Origin: Sphingomonas immobilis
GTDB lineage: Bacteria; Pseudomonadota; Alphaproteobacteria; Sphingomonadales; Sphingomonadaceae
Reading direction: 5' to 3'
Assembly: GCF_030580995.1 (NCBI RefSeq)
Contig: NZ_JAUQSZ010000010.1
Span: 62,001 to 126,000 of the forward strand
Length of the DNA: 64,000 nucleotides
This document shows, one piece after another, positions 41,689-50,905 of this stretch. The notes under the pieces were generated by a model. The model was not told the DNA's origin. It worked only from the letters and a program-made list of their open reading frames with translations, and made no database searches. Position 1 is the stretch's first letter; each line of letters begins with the position of its first letter. Position numbers and translations under genes: made by a program.

Positions 41689-41751
41689 CTTCAGCCGCCG
41701 CGTAGCCTCCCAATCGCTGCCCTTCATGCGCAGCGTCAAAGGAGAAGCACT

Positions 41752-41877
41752 ATGGAACGCGACGACATTCTCGACGTGATCGAGCTCGGTACTGCCAGTG
41801 AAGCGACCAAGGGCGTCGGCGGTCCGGTCGGCGATGGCGACCTCGGCCAGATGCACGCCGGCCTCGCTGACGACTGA
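41752..41877 (+). CDS. Lasso peptide precursor 2
   Basis: The 41-residue peptide has the same leader pattern as precursor 1 (MER, then IELGTAS and a terminal TK with Thr at -2). The predicted core is GVGGPVGD (ring, Gly1-Asp8) plus GDLGQMHAGLADD, 21 residues. A GGAGAAG site precedes the ATG. Compared with precursor 1 the tail carries Gln-Met-His in place of Ile-Ala-Pro, giving a different loop. The two may be alternative products of one B/C machinery. Confidence 0.93.
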   Translation: MERDDILDVIELGTASEATKGVGGPVGDGDLGQMHAGLADD

Positions 41878-41885
41878 CCGACAGC

Positions 41886-41911
41886 GCGCGCGGCCGCTTG
41901 CGGCCGCGCGC
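41886..41911 (+). terminator. Strong GC hairpin after precursor 2
   Basis: A perfect 12-base-pair stem of GCGCGCGGCCGC type with a TT loop lies between the precursor stop and the B gene start (41923). There is no T-run. It could set the precursor-to-enzyme ratio by partial termination or by protecting the upstream mRNA. Confidence 0.6.
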
Positions 41912-41922
41912 CAGTCGCGACG

Positions 41923-42585
41923 ATGCGCTACTTCCTCAAACCCGGTCTGAGCTTCTGCCATGTCGCCGACAGGATACTTTTCCTCGATCTCGGCAAGGAC
42001 CGCTATTTCTGTCTTTCGGCCGACGCCGAACGCAGTTTTGCCCGTCTCAGCAGCGGTCAGTCGCTCGTGCATGAGGATCACATGATCCTCCGCGCGTTAG
42101 CCGATCACGGCCCGGTCAGCATCGGCATGGGGGCACCGCTGGCCCCCTGTCCACACATCAGCGTCCCGGCAAGGAGCCTGCTCGACGCGCACGCAAGCGG
42201 CACCGCGCTCTCGACGCATCTGCGCGTTGGTCTCCGTCTTGCGTCCGCGCCGGCGCAGTTGCGACTTCTCGGCATACTGCGCACCCTCCGTGCGCTCGAG
42301 CGACGCAAGCGTCGGCTGGCGTCCCGCCTGGCGATCACCTCTCGGCTCGGCACTGTCGCCACCGCCGCCGCAGACCTTCGGGCGCTTTTCACCACCACCG
42401 ACGCCTGCCTGCCGCGTTCGATCGGTGTGATGCACGCTCTGCTCGACGCGCGACAAACCTGCACGTTGGTCATTGGCGTGAAGCTCTTGCCTTTCGCCGC
42501 GCACGCCTGGGTTTCGAGCGGAGATGTGCTGGTCAATGACCGCTTCGATGTCGTCCGCAACTACACACCCATCCTGGTGATATGA
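41923..42585 (+). CDS. Lasso peptide B protein (fused recognition element and leader peptidase)
   Basis: The 220-residue protein joins the two functions that are split in many clusters. Residues about 1-80 form a PqqD-like leader-recognition element (DRILFLDLGKDRYFCLSADA). The C-terminal part is a transglutaminase-like cysteine protease with Cys162 (TTTDACLPRSIGVMHALLDA), His194 (PFAAHAWVSSG) and Asp206 (GDVLVNDRF). It removes the leader from both precursors. The stop overlaps the C gene start. Confidence 0.92.
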   Translation: MRYFLKPGLSFCHVADRILFLDLGKDRYFCLSADAERSFARLSSGQSLVHEDHMILRALADHGPVSIGMGAPLAPCPHISVPARSLLDAHASGTALSTHLRVGLRLASAPAQLRLLGILRTLRALERRKRRLASRLAITSRLGTVATAAADLRALFTTTDACLPRSIGVMHALLDARQTCTLVIGVKLLPFAAHAWVSSGDVLVNDRFDVVRNYTPILVI

Positions 42586-44327
42586 TGGCGAACCGCTTCT
42601 TCGCGCTCGTCCACGCGACTGCAAATGCCCGGGCAGAGGTTGCCACGCGCATTCAGGGACGATCTGACCTGGCGGTCGCACTGGACCGGCCCGAATGCGT
42701 GGTCATCCACGAGGCTACGGCTTGCGCGATCCCGGTGCTGGACCGCGGCACGATCCTTGGCCCGCTCTTCATGACCGGGCGCCGGCAGCGCCAGACCGCC
42801 CTCGCTCCGGAAGACGCGATTCTGGTACACAACACCGTCGGCGAGTTTCTGCCGCGGGCGTTCTGGGGCGGGTACGTCGCGCTGCTCGTAGGAGAGACTT
42901 CAGTGGCGGTCCTGCGCGCGCCCTTCGGCGAATTGCCATGCCTCGCTGTGCGAACGCCGACGGCGACATTGCTCGCCTCCGATGTCGCCATGCTCACGAC
43001 CCTGGGCAATATCTCTCCGCGCGTGGACCGCGACGCCACGGCGCGCTTCCTGGCCGCGCCGGACACGCGCAGCGGCGAGACCTGCCTGGCGGGGGTCGAG
43101 GAACTACGCGGGGGCGAACGCCTCATCCTGCGGCCCGGCGGCGCGACAACGGAAAATATGTGGTCGCCTTGGGATCATGCTGCGGGCGCACGTCGCATCC
43201 TCGATCCGGTCGAGGCAACGGCACGTCTGCGGGATACGATTCTCTCCTCCGTCGCGACGCGCTGTTCGGAAGCCGGACGGATCGCGGTGATGCTCTCCGG
43301 CGGACTGGACTCGTCGGTTCTCGCGGCGGCCGCCACCGCAGGCGGTCTCGAGGTCATCGGCGTCAATGTCACGACATCCGATGCTGCGGGCGACGAGCGG
43401 CGTTACGCCCGAATGACAGCGGCAGAAACCGGGCTGGCGCTGGTAGAGCGGTCCCTCGACGTCCACGACGTCGACCTGGCACGATCGAGTGCCGCCACGC
43501 TGCCGCGACCGAGCACGCGCGCCTTCTGGTCGAGCGCGCGGCACCAGGCTCGACGCGTCGCCGCTGAGAACCACGCACCCTTCGTCGCAACCGGCGGCGG
43601 CGGCGACAATATCTTCTGCTCGCTGCAATCGGTTTCGCCGCTACTCGATTGCCGCCTCGACATCGAAGGTCGCACGGAGTTTTGGCGCGTCGCTCGCACC
43701 ATCGCCGAATTGACCGGCAGCGACATGCTGACAGTGCTCCGCCGTGCGTGGCTGCGTTCCTGGCAACCGCACAGGCAAGTGACGGACGAGATCGACCCGA
43801 GCTTCCTTTCCGCGATCGCGCTGACCGCTGTGCACGCCGCCTCCCGCCACCCCTGGCGTCGGCGTCCCCGACACATCCCGCCGGGCAAGGGCGCGCATGT
43901 CGCACTTCTCGTCGGCACGCAGGGTCTTGCAGAGGACGGCGATCCGCTGGCGGAGACGCCCATCCTCTATCCGCTGCTGTCGCAGCCGATCGTCGAGACG
44001 TGTTTGCGAATCCCGAGCTGGCGCTGGTTCGATCGCGGCTGCAACCGCGCCGCCGCGCGCCATGCCTTCTCGCCGCTCCTGCCGGCCGAGGTCGCATGGC
44101 GCAGGTCGAAAGGCTCCCCGGACGGATTCGTCGTACAGCTCTACGAAACGAATCGCCGCCTGATCCGCGCGATGCTGCTCGACGGCAAGCTTGCCGGTTT
44201 CGGTCTGCTCGACGTCGACGCGATCGCCCGTGCGCTTGATGGCCTGGGTCCCGCCTCGGGCACGGATCATGGCCGCATCATGCGCCTCGTCGACGTAGAA
44301 ACCTGGTCACGGTGCTGGCCCGGCTAG
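42582..44327 (+). CDS. Lasso peptide C protein (asparagine-synthetase-like macrolactam synthetase)
   Basis: The 581-residue enzyme activates the ring aspartate with ATP and closes the Gly1-Asp isopeptide bond. The N-terminal part resembles a glutaminase domain but has MMANRFF with no Cys2, as is usual in lasso C proteins. The synthetase part has the PP-loop IAVMLSGGLDSSVLAAAA near residue 240 and FVATGGGGDNIFC. It overlaps the B gene by ATGA and is convergent with the isopeptidase gene, overlapping by four bases. Confidence 0.92.
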   Translation: MMANRFFALVHATANARAEVATRIQGRSDLAVALDRPECVVIHEATACAIPVLDRGTILGPLFMTGRRQRQTALAPEDAILVHNTVGEFLPRAFWGGYVALLVGETSVAVLRAPFGELPCLAVRTPTATLLASDVAMLTTLGNISPRVDRDATARFLAAPDTRSGETCLAGVEELRGGERLILRPGGATTENMWSPWDHAAGARRILDPVEATARLRDTILSSVATRCSEAGRIAVMLSGGLDSSVLAAAATAGGLEVIGVNVTTSDAAGDERRYARMTAAETGLALVERSLDVHDVDLARSSAATLPRPSTRAFWSSARHQARRVAAENHAPFVATGGGGDNIFCSLQSVSPLLDCRLDIEGRTEFWRVARTIAELTGSDMLTVLRRAWLRSWQPHRQVTDEIDPSFLSAIALTAVHAASRHPWRRRPRHIPPGKGAHVALLVGTQGLAEDGDPLAETPILYPLLSQPIVETCLRIPSWRWFDRGCNRAAARHAFSPLLPAEVAWRRSKGSPDGFVVQLYETNRRLIRAMLLDGKLAGFGLLDVDAIARALDGLGPASGTDHGRIMRLVDVETWSRCWPG

Positions 44328-46408
44328 GGAGCGTGACCCGGCGCCGAGGACAGGCTGCGCAGCGCCGTCCAGCGTCGATATTGTTCGGCTTTAGCGGGGT
44401 CGGCGTCGGTGGCCCCCTTCAACCAAAAACCGAACCAGTCGATGTCGCGGATATAGTCGGCCAGCCGATGCCGGGGATGGACCCGGATGTGATATTCATC
44501 GGGTTGCACCGAGAGTTCGACCGTCTTGCCGTTTTCGCGCAGTGCGGTGAAGGCTTCGAGTCCGAGCAGATACTCCCGATCCGCAAGTTGCATCAGAATC
44601 GGTGTGTCGATCGCGGCGGCGGAGAGCGAAAGACTCATCGGCTTCCAGAACGACACGTCATCCGCGCTCGCCCGCGGATAGCGCCGGACCTGATGGTTCC
44701 AGTCCGCCCAGCCGATACCACCATAGGTCATCACCGTCTTGGGCTCCTCGCAGCACGTGCTGAGCGAGGCAGCGGCAAAGCGACGCGTGTTGACGAGCGC
44801 GAAGGCGGCTGACGAGGCGCCGTCGCTGAGCCCGGTGATACCGATCCGCTTCGGGTCGGCGATCCCGCGCGCGACGCTCTGATCCAGGCCGGTGAGCAAC
44901 GAAGATAAGAGGCTCCTGCGCTCTGACCAGTTCGCCCCCATCGCGCCGATCGCCTGGTCGATGGTCGTGATGTGTGGGTCGTTGGTGCCGAAGAACGCCG
45001 GATTGTTGATGCTGAGGACGGCGAAACCGGCCGCCGCGAGTGGAAAGATCGGATGATCGTCGCCGGTCCCGCCACGCAGGAAACCATTGGTCTGATATTG
45101 TACGATAACGAGCGGCAGCTTGGTGCCATGCACGTATCCCGGCGGCAGCACCAGGTCGCCCCGTGCCGGTAATCCGATGTCGTTGGACCAGGTCAGACGC
45201 TCGACCGTGCCGAGATCGAGCCGCGCGAACACGGGGTTCGGATCGAACAGCGTCGTGGAGCGGCGTGTCGCGAGCGCGACCGACACGACATGCGCGGGTG
45301 TCGTTGCGGTCTGCGCGAGGCAGAACAGATGTTCGGCGCGGTACAGACAGCCCGTCAGCCAATCATCACCCGCGAGAATCCGCTCCGGGTCGCCGTGACC
45401 GGGCCGCCACCGATAGAACGCCATTTTGCCGCGTGCCCAGCCCTCACGGCGCTGGAAGATCAGCATATCCTCGTCGGCCCACCAATAGGTGACCAGGCCA
45501 TCACTGCACGCGGCCTGCAGGCACGATTGTCGCTTGCCGGTCGCGTCATCGACCCACAACCGCAGACCGCTGTTGGGGTTAAGGCTTACCGGTTCGAGGC
45601 CGGCTTTGCGCCCATCGAAGCCGTATCCGGAGCGGTCGTCGTCCGGGGCGCGGTCCCTGGCGGAGACGGCGACCGTCGTGCCGGACGCGAGATCGTGACG
45701 GAAGGTCTCGAGCGGCACCTCCGCCTCACGGAGATGCGGAAACGGGCCGGCATTCGGACGGATGCGGTCATCGTATAGGTAGCCGCTGTCGGCCTCGGTC
45801 CGCATTTTCGCGCGAATTGCAACGACGGCGGGGCGCGTCTCGTACAGGATCGCGCCACCGTCTCCCGACCAACGCCAAGATTCGACATCGGTGGGCGACT
45901 TGGTCACCGCGACGGCACCGCCGCCATCGGCGCCGACGCGCCAGACCTGCGTGACGTCGCCATCACGCCTGAGATAGCCGATCGACCGTCCATCCGGCGA
46001 CCAGCGCGGCGTGATCAATTGCGGAAAGCCGCTTGCGATGAGGAGGCCGCGATAGACACCCTTACCGAGGATCAGATCCCCGCCACGATCCAGCACGCGC
46101 GGCGCGCCCTCGCCATCGGCACTGACGACGATGAGCGCGCGACAGTAGCCGTCGCTCTCAAGATCCGCGCGGTTGAGGACAAACGCGATCCATTTGCCGT
46201 CAGGCGACAGCGCCAATGGGCTTGCGCCGATATTGGTGGAGCCATCGGGCAGGCCGACGTCGCGCATCTCGACGAGATCGCGCGGCGCGATATGGCGGCG
46301 CGCGATGGCCGCCTCGTCGGCGCTCGGCAGAAGCCGGCTGCAGTCGGCCCAGGCCGGAACGGCATTCGCGGTGACAAGCGCCGCGAAGAGAATTGCCGCC
46401 CTTACCAT
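44324..46408 (-). CDS. Lasso peptide isopeptidase (S9 prolyl-oligopeptidase-like)
   Basis: The 694-residue protein has a signal peptide (MVRAAILFAALVTANAVPAW), a beta-propeller-like central part with WSPDGRSIGYLRRDG and SLDGKWIAF-like repeats, and a C-terminal alpha/beta hydrolase domain with GLSDGASSAAFAL (Ser528), ADREYLLG (Asp) and EYHIRVHPRHRLADYI (His). Isopeptidases beside lasso clusters (AtxE2 family) open the lasso ring, probably for use of the peptide inside the cell. It overlaps the TonB receptor gene by seven bases. Confidence 0.88.
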   Translation of the reverse strand: MVRAAILFAALVTANAVPAWADCSRLLPSADEAAIARRHIAPRDLVEMRDVGLPDGSTNIGASPLALSPDGKWIAFVLNRADLESDGYCRALIVVSADGEGAPRVLDRGGDLILGKGVYRGLLIASGFPQLITPRWSPDGRSIGYLRRDGDVTQVWRVGADGGGAVAVTKSPTDVESWRWSGDGGAILYETRPAVVAIRAKMRTEADSGYLYDDRIRPNAGPFPHLREAEVPLETFRHDLASGTTVAVSARDRAPDDDRSGYGFDGRKAGLEPVSLNPNSGLRLWVDDATGKRQSCLQAACSDGLVTYWWADEDMLIFQRREGWARGKMAFYRWRPGHGDPERILAGDDWLTGCLYRAEHLFCLAQTATTPAHVVSVALATRRSTTLFDPNPVFARLDLGTVERLTWSNDIGLPARGDLVLPPGYVHGTKLPLVIVQYQTNGFLRGGTGDDHPIFPLAAAGFAVLSINNPAFFGTNDPHITTIDQAIGAMGANWSERRSLLSSLLTGLDQSVARGIADPKRIGITGLSDGASSAAFALVNTRRFAAASLSTCCEEPKTVMTYGGIGWADWNHQVRRYPRASADDVSFWKPMSLSLSAAAIDTPILMQLADREYLLGLEAFTALRENGKTVELSVQPDEYHIRVHPRHRLADYIRDIDWFGFWLKGATDADPAKAEQYRRWTALRSLSSAPGHAP

Positions 46409-48966
46409 TTCTTGATCACCGACAGACTGAGGAAGCGCCCGACCGCAGAGTAATTGGTGGAATCGTAGGGGGTGTCCGTGGGGAACGAGGTCGTGATCGG
46501 GCTCGGCTGTGCGTTGAACAGATTCTGCACGCTGGCGGTGATGTCCACGCCCCGCGCAGGTCCCTCGGTCACCTTGTACCGGACGGTCAGATCGACCGGC
46601 GTCATGCCCGGCACCCGCGCCGTGGTCGCGATGCGATTGTCGAGCACCGGGCCGATCCGGGTTACCGCGCCCGAGATCGTCAGCCCGCCCGCGTTCCAGC
46701 CCAACTCGCCACGCAGCCGCAGATGCGGCGGGTTGAAAATGATCCCGGCTTTCTGCGTGACGGGCAGCGTCGGCGAGATCTGCTGGTCGCTTTCGAGATA
46801 GGCCGCGTCCGCCATGACCGAAAGCGTGCCGCCGGCGAGCGGTGCCTTGTAGCGGCCCAGCGCGTCGATGCCCTGGATGACCTGGCGGCCAGCGTTGATA
46901 TTGTTGTTATAGACGATCGCGATCACCTTGGTCGGGTCGTAGGTGCCGCTGGTGAGGTTGGTGATCGTGGCAGCACCCCCGAGCGCCGCCGCCAGTTCGG
47001 CCGAACCAGGGTTGAGGCTGACGAAATTGGCATAGCCGGGATTGGCGAGTGAGACGCTGTAGTCGGGGATCGGCGTGATGATCCGGTCACGATAATGGAC
47101 CGAGAAATAGCTGATCTCGAGCGACAGGCCGTCCAGCGCCCGCGGGTGAAGATCGAGCGTCGCCGACCAGTTGGTCGATCGCTCGGGCTTGAGATTGGGG
47201 TTGCCGCCCAAAAGCAGGATCGAGGTCGATCCCGCCGGATAGCCGGTGCCGCCGACGAGGCTCGCCGTGCCGAGATACGCCTGCACCGGCTGATAGCCCT
47301 GATAAAGCGTCGGCGCGCGGAAGCTCTGCCCCCAGCTGCCCTTGATCGAGACATCCGGCCCGAGTGCTGCGATGATGCCGAACTTGGGCGTCAGCACGTC
47401 GCCGACATGATTGTAATGCTCGTAGCGCGCGGCGGCGCTGAGCACGAGACTGTCGAGCAGCGGAAGGTGCTGGTCCTTGGCTAGCAGCGGCAGGCTCAGT
47501 TCACCGAAGGCGTAATAGTCGGCCTGATCGTGACTGGTGTTCTGACTGTTGCCGGCGCCGTTGAAGCGTTCGAAATCGATATGCCGATAGCCGGTGCCGA
47601 CGGCGAGCTTGGCGGGTCCGCCGGGCAGCGCGAACAACGCGCCATTTCCGGAAAGCTCCACCGCGCGGGCGCTGTTGCGATAGAATCCGCGGCCGATCGA
47701 GCGACCGACCGTTCCGGTGAACGTGTCGCCGGCATAGTCGACGCGGTCCTGACCGAGATTGCCGGAAAGGGTCGCCACCCAGTTGCCAAGCGACCAGTCG
47801 AGCGAACCGGCTAGGCCATAGGATTGCGCGACGCCGTAATTGTGTGTGCGGCTGATCGACAGGTTCCCGCTCGGATCCTGCGAATACCACAAGCCGCTCC
47901 AGCGCTTGTTGAAGGTGGCATCGACCGCGACCGTCAGCGTATCGCCGAGCTGTTGCTGAACGCGGCCGAGCACGCTGTGCCGGCGCTGCGCGGGAAACAG
48001 ATCCAGGTTTGGCCTGCGCGTCGCCGCATAAGCGCGTTGGTTCGCGTTGATTTCGCTGGTGTCGCCATATTCATAGGCGATGAAGGCACTGCCCGTGCGC
48101 CAGATCTTACCGGCGGTCAGCGAATAGATCTGCGTAAGGTCGCCGCCATCTGTCGCACCGCCGATCGTGAAGCCGGTCTCGATGCCATTGAGGTCGCGAC
48201 GCAGCACGATGTTGACCACGCCGGCCACCGCGTCCGAACCGTAAAGCGCCGACGCACCGTCTGGTACGATGTCGATGCGGCCGATCGCGCCGAGCGGAAT
48301 GCTGGAGATGTCGACCGACTGTTTCGATACGCTGTAGGAAACCCGGTGGCCGTCGAGCAGCGTCAGCGTCGCGTCGCTGCCGAGCCCGCGCAGGTTGATC
48401 GACGCGCCGCCGCCGGTCTGTTGGCCGCTACCTTCGGGCACGTTGAACCCGATCCCCGGATTCTGCCCGCCCCCGAAATTCTGCGGCAGGCTGCGCAGGG
48501 CATCGACGATCGTCGCCTTGCCGCTATCCCGGATCGCGTCGCGGTCGAGCGTGATGACCGGCGAGGCGACTTTTGCGCCGCGGATACGCGATCCGGTTAC
48601 GAGGACGTCCGTAGCATGGTCGTCATCATGCGTATCGGCAGCCTGGGAAACGGCTTCGATAAACAACCCCGCGCCGCTGGCCCGAGCGCGAAGGCCCGAA
48701 CCCTCCAAGAGCGTCGCGATCGCCTCCTCGACGCTGAGCTTGCCCTTTAACGCCGGCGCGGGAAGGACGTCGACCAATTCCGACGGCGCGACGATGCTTC
48801 TGCCCGACGCAATCGATATCGCACGAAGGGACGCTCCCAGAGGTTGCGCGGGCAATTCATAGTCCTGCCGGGCATTCGACTTCGCAGATGCGGGCGGTAC
48901 GGAAACAAACACGGTCGCGGCAGTGCCGAACAACAGCACACGCAAAATCGATGTACGGATCATCAT
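46402..48966 (-). CDS. TonB-dependent receptor with STN domain (lasso cluster)
   Basis: The 854-residue outer-membrane receptor has a signal peptide (residues 1-28), an STN signalling domain (about 36-106; LGASLRAISIASGRSIVAPS), a TonB-box-like region, a plug (about 130-250; DALRSLPQNFGGGQ, LRGLGSDATLTLLDGHRVSY) and a beta barrel that ends in VIKKW. The STN domain should talk to the FecR protein encoded upstream on the same strand. It is likely to import the lasso peptide or its ligand. Confidence 0.92.
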   Translation of the reverse strand: MMIRTSILRVLLFGTAATVFVSVPPASAKSNARQDYELPAQPLGASLRAISIASGRSIVAPSELVDVLPAPALKGKLSVEEAIATLLEGSGLRARASGAGLFIEAVSQAADTHDDDHATDVLVTGSRIRGAKVASPVITLDRDAIRDSGKATIVDALRSLPQNFGGGQNPGIGFNVPEGSGQQTGGGASINLRGLGSDATLTLLDGHRVSYSVSKQSVDISSIPLGAIGRIDIVPDGASALYGSDAVAGVVNIVLRRDLNGIETGFTIGGATDGGDLTQIYSLTAGKIWRTGSAFIAYEYGDTSEINANQRAYAATRRPNLDLFPAQRRHSVLGRVQQQLGDTLTVAVDATFNKRWSGLWYSQDPSGNLSISRTHNYGVAQSYGLAGSLDWSLGNWVATLSGNLGQDRVDYAGDTFTGTVGRSIGRGFYRNSARAVELSGNGALFALPGGPAKLAVGTGYRHIDFERFNGAGNSQNTSHDQADYYAFGELSLPLLAKDQHLPLLDSLVLSAAARYEHYNHVGDVLTPKFGIIAALGPDVSIKGSWGQSFRAPTLYQGYQPVQAYLGTASLVGGTGYPAGSTSILLLGGNPNLKPERSTNWSATLDLHPRALDGLSLEISYFSVHYRDRIITPIPDYSVSLANPGYANFVSLNPGSAELAAALGGAATITNLTSGTYDPTKVIAIVYNNNINAGRQVIQGIDALGRYKAPLAGGTLSVMADAAYLESDQQISPTLPVTQKAGIIFNPPHLRLRGELGWNAGGLTISGAVTRIGPVLDNRIATTARVPGMTPVDLTVRYKVTEGPARGVDITASVQNLFNAQPSPITTSFPTDTPYDSTNYSAVGRFLSLSVIKKW

Positions 48967-49034
48967 GGTCCCCCTGGACGACCCGCCGATTGCGGTGTCG
49001 TTCAGTCGGGGAACGATGGTGCCTGTCTACAACC

Positions 49035-50015
49035 CTACGGTTTTTTGACGATGCGAAGTGTGCCGTCGGCTACCCGCACGACGCGTGCGTGAAACATCGT
49101 CGTGACCGTCTTGGTGAAACCCGCGCAGTCGCGAGCGCGGAAGCCACCGGTCAGTCGAAGATCGGCCAGATCGTCCGCGACTTCGATCCGCGGCCTGCAA
49201 TAGCGATCGATGATATCCACTGCATCGGCGAGCCGCGTTGCCTCGAAGCTCAGCATGCCCTGCGTCCAGTCGCGCAGGGCTCTGGGCGCTGCTTCTTCCC
49301 GAGCTTCGCCGCTCGCCACGAACGAGACACGCCGCCCCGCCCGTAGCGGCCAGGACCTGGCTGGCTTGATGGCTGCCGGTCCGTCCGATGCGTCGAGCGA
49401 CCCGCGCCACAGAACGGCGCTCACCAAATGGGGTCCGACATCGATGTCGAATTCGCCGCTCGGCGAGGTGAACGCGCGATCGTCAACAGCGACCACGAAG
49501 CGAGGGCCGCCTGACAAGGGTGACGCGAAGCGCGCACGGCCACGTTCAAGTCGCGCGGCCGTCTCCGCGGACGACGAGCGCAGCGCAACCGCCGTGTCGC
49601 CGTCGAGAACGACGTGAGCGCCGTTGGCGAGTGTCACGATGCGGACCTCGCCCGGCGCAGTGACGTATCGTGTCTCGGCCAACGATCCGAGGCCCGAGCC
49701 GGAGCGATGGATCACGAGCGCGCCGAGGCCGACCGCAAGGAAGATTGCGGCCGCCAATGCGGCGACGCGTGCGCCCGGACGCGTCCATAAAGGACGTGCG
49801 AGATCGAGATTGCGCGATCGCGACACGCCGGCGTTCGCGATGAAGGCGCTCTGATCCCAGCGCCGTTCCAACCGGAGATAAGCCGCATCGTGTGCGGGGT
49901 CCTCGGTTCGCCAGGCTTCGAAGGCGGCCCTCACCTCGGCTCTGTCGGAGGTGCGCAATCGCGACCACCAGTCCGCCGCCTCGCGCCGGATGCGGGACTC
50001 GGAATCCTCGATCAT
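49035..50015 (-). CDS. FecR-family anti-sigma/sigma-regulator protein
   Basis: The 326-residue protein has an N-terminal DUF4880 part (REAADWWSRLRTSDRAEVRA), a single membrane helix (about residue 90; VAALAAAIFLAVGLGALVIH), a FecR domain (LANGAHVVLDGDTAVAL) and a C-terminal STN-like part (LADAVDIIDRYCRPRIEVAD). It relays the state of the TonB receptor to the ECF sigma factor. It overlaps the sigma gene by four bases. Confidence 0.92.
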   Translation of the reverse strand: MIEDSESRIRREAADWWSRLRTSDRAEVRAAFEAWRTEDPAHDAAYLRLERRWDQSAFIANAGVSRSRNLDLARPLWTRPGARVAALAAAIFLAVGLGALVIHRSGSGLGSLAETRYVTAPGEVRIVTLANGAHVVLDGDTAVALRSSSAETAARLERGRARFASPLSGGPRFVVAVDDRAFTSPSGEFDIDVGPHLVSAVLWRGSLDASDGPAAIKPARSWPLRAGRRVSFVASGEAREEAAPRALRDWTQGMLSFEATRLADAVDIIDRYCRPRIEVADDLADLRLTGGFRARDCAGFTKTVTTMFHARVVRVADGTLRIVKKP

Positions 50016-50587
50016 CGCGCCGACAGGACGCGGTCAATATAGGCTATCGCCCTGCTCATGTGCTTCTCGATGCACTTCACGCTCAGCCCCGTTCGTGCCG
50101 CGATCTCAGCATAGGAATATCCATCGACGCGGTGTGCGAGAAAGATCTCCCGCGTGCGCGGTTTAAGGCGCTGAATGGCAACTTCCAACCGGCGCAACAT
50201 ATCGCGCGCTTCCAGGGCCGCGACCTGGTCCGGCGCGACCAGCTCGACGTCCTCAAAGGGCACGTCGAGCTTCGACGTACGGGCGTTCTTGCGGCCATTG
50301 TCGATCGACAGGTTAGCGGCAATGCGCCGGAGATAGCCCGCGGGGCTGGCCAATACCGACCTTTTCTCGCCCGGCATTTCGGAGAATCGTACGAAGGTAC
50401 GCTGAACGATGTCCCCCGCCTCGTCGCCGCTTCGGCTACCGAGAAATCTGAGCAGCCGCGGACGTTCGGCACGGTAAAGCGCATCGATGGAGGGGACATC
50501 GGCGACAACGCGGTCGTGCCCGGGCGGAATGGGGTCGTCTTCGGCCAGGGGCAGGCGAAGATCGCTACGGTGCTTGCTCAACCCCAT
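50012..50587 (-). CDS. FecI-like ECF sigma factor
   Basis: The 191-residue protein has sigma region 2 (IDALYRAERPRLLRFLGSRS, DIVQRTFVRFSEMP) and region 4 (REIFLAHRVDGYSYAEIAAR, LSVKCIEKHMSRAIAYIDR). It pairs with FecR and the TonB receptor for cell-surface signalling; its target is probably the receptor-isopeptidase operon. Its start codon faces the tandem RNA-like elements, which could form its 5' leader. Confidence 0.92.
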   Translation of the reverse strand: MGLSKHRSDLRLPLAEDDPIPPGHDRVVADVPSIDALYRAERPRLLRFLGSRSGDEAGDIVQRTFVRFSEMPGEKRSVLASPAGYLRRIAANLSIDNGRKNARTSKLDVPFEDVELVAPDQVAALEARDMLRRLEVAIQRLKPRTREIFLAHRVDGYSYAEIAARTGLSVKCIEKHMSRAIAYIDRVLSAR

Positions 50588-50666
50588 GAATGATGCGCTT
50601 CGGGTTGAGCGGATGTGCGGTACATCGGGACAGCCTCACGTCTTCATCACGAGGCAGCCGGCAAAA

Positions 50667-50748
50667 GCCGGGAGTTGAGACCATGCTTGAAACATGTGCC
50701 TACGCTTTTAGCCGCAAGCGGCCTGGACATGTGCGTAGGCCACCCGGC
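50667..50748. ncRNA. Structured RNA-like element, copy 1
   Basis: An 82-base element, closed by GCCGGG (50667) and CCCGGC (50743-50748). It has a CATG...CATG hairpin (50682-50696) and a long arm GCCTACGC/GCGTAGGC (50698-50705 with 50733-50740) that carries a nested GCCGC-AA-GCGGC hairpin. Upstream CCGGC (50658-50662) can also pair with GCCGG, an alternative fold. The strand is not decided. It is in the 428-base gap between the sigma and radC genes. Confidence 0.6.
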
Positions 50749-50905
50749 CGCGCGAAGCGGATTGGTCATCGACATCAAGCGAGGGTCTCAAGCCTCGACA
50801 CCGCGTTGGCGGTGCTCCGCTAGACTAGCGTGGCGATTCTGTGACGCAAGTCGGCGGCGGTCGCACATTCAGATCCTGCCGGCAGCGCAAGCGGGATCGG
50901 CAGGA

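Noticed and set aside
47824..48750. A 308-residue plus-strand frame opposite the lasso TonB receptor
   Set aside because: Antisense shadow; the minus-strand receptor has signal peptide, STN, plug and barrel.
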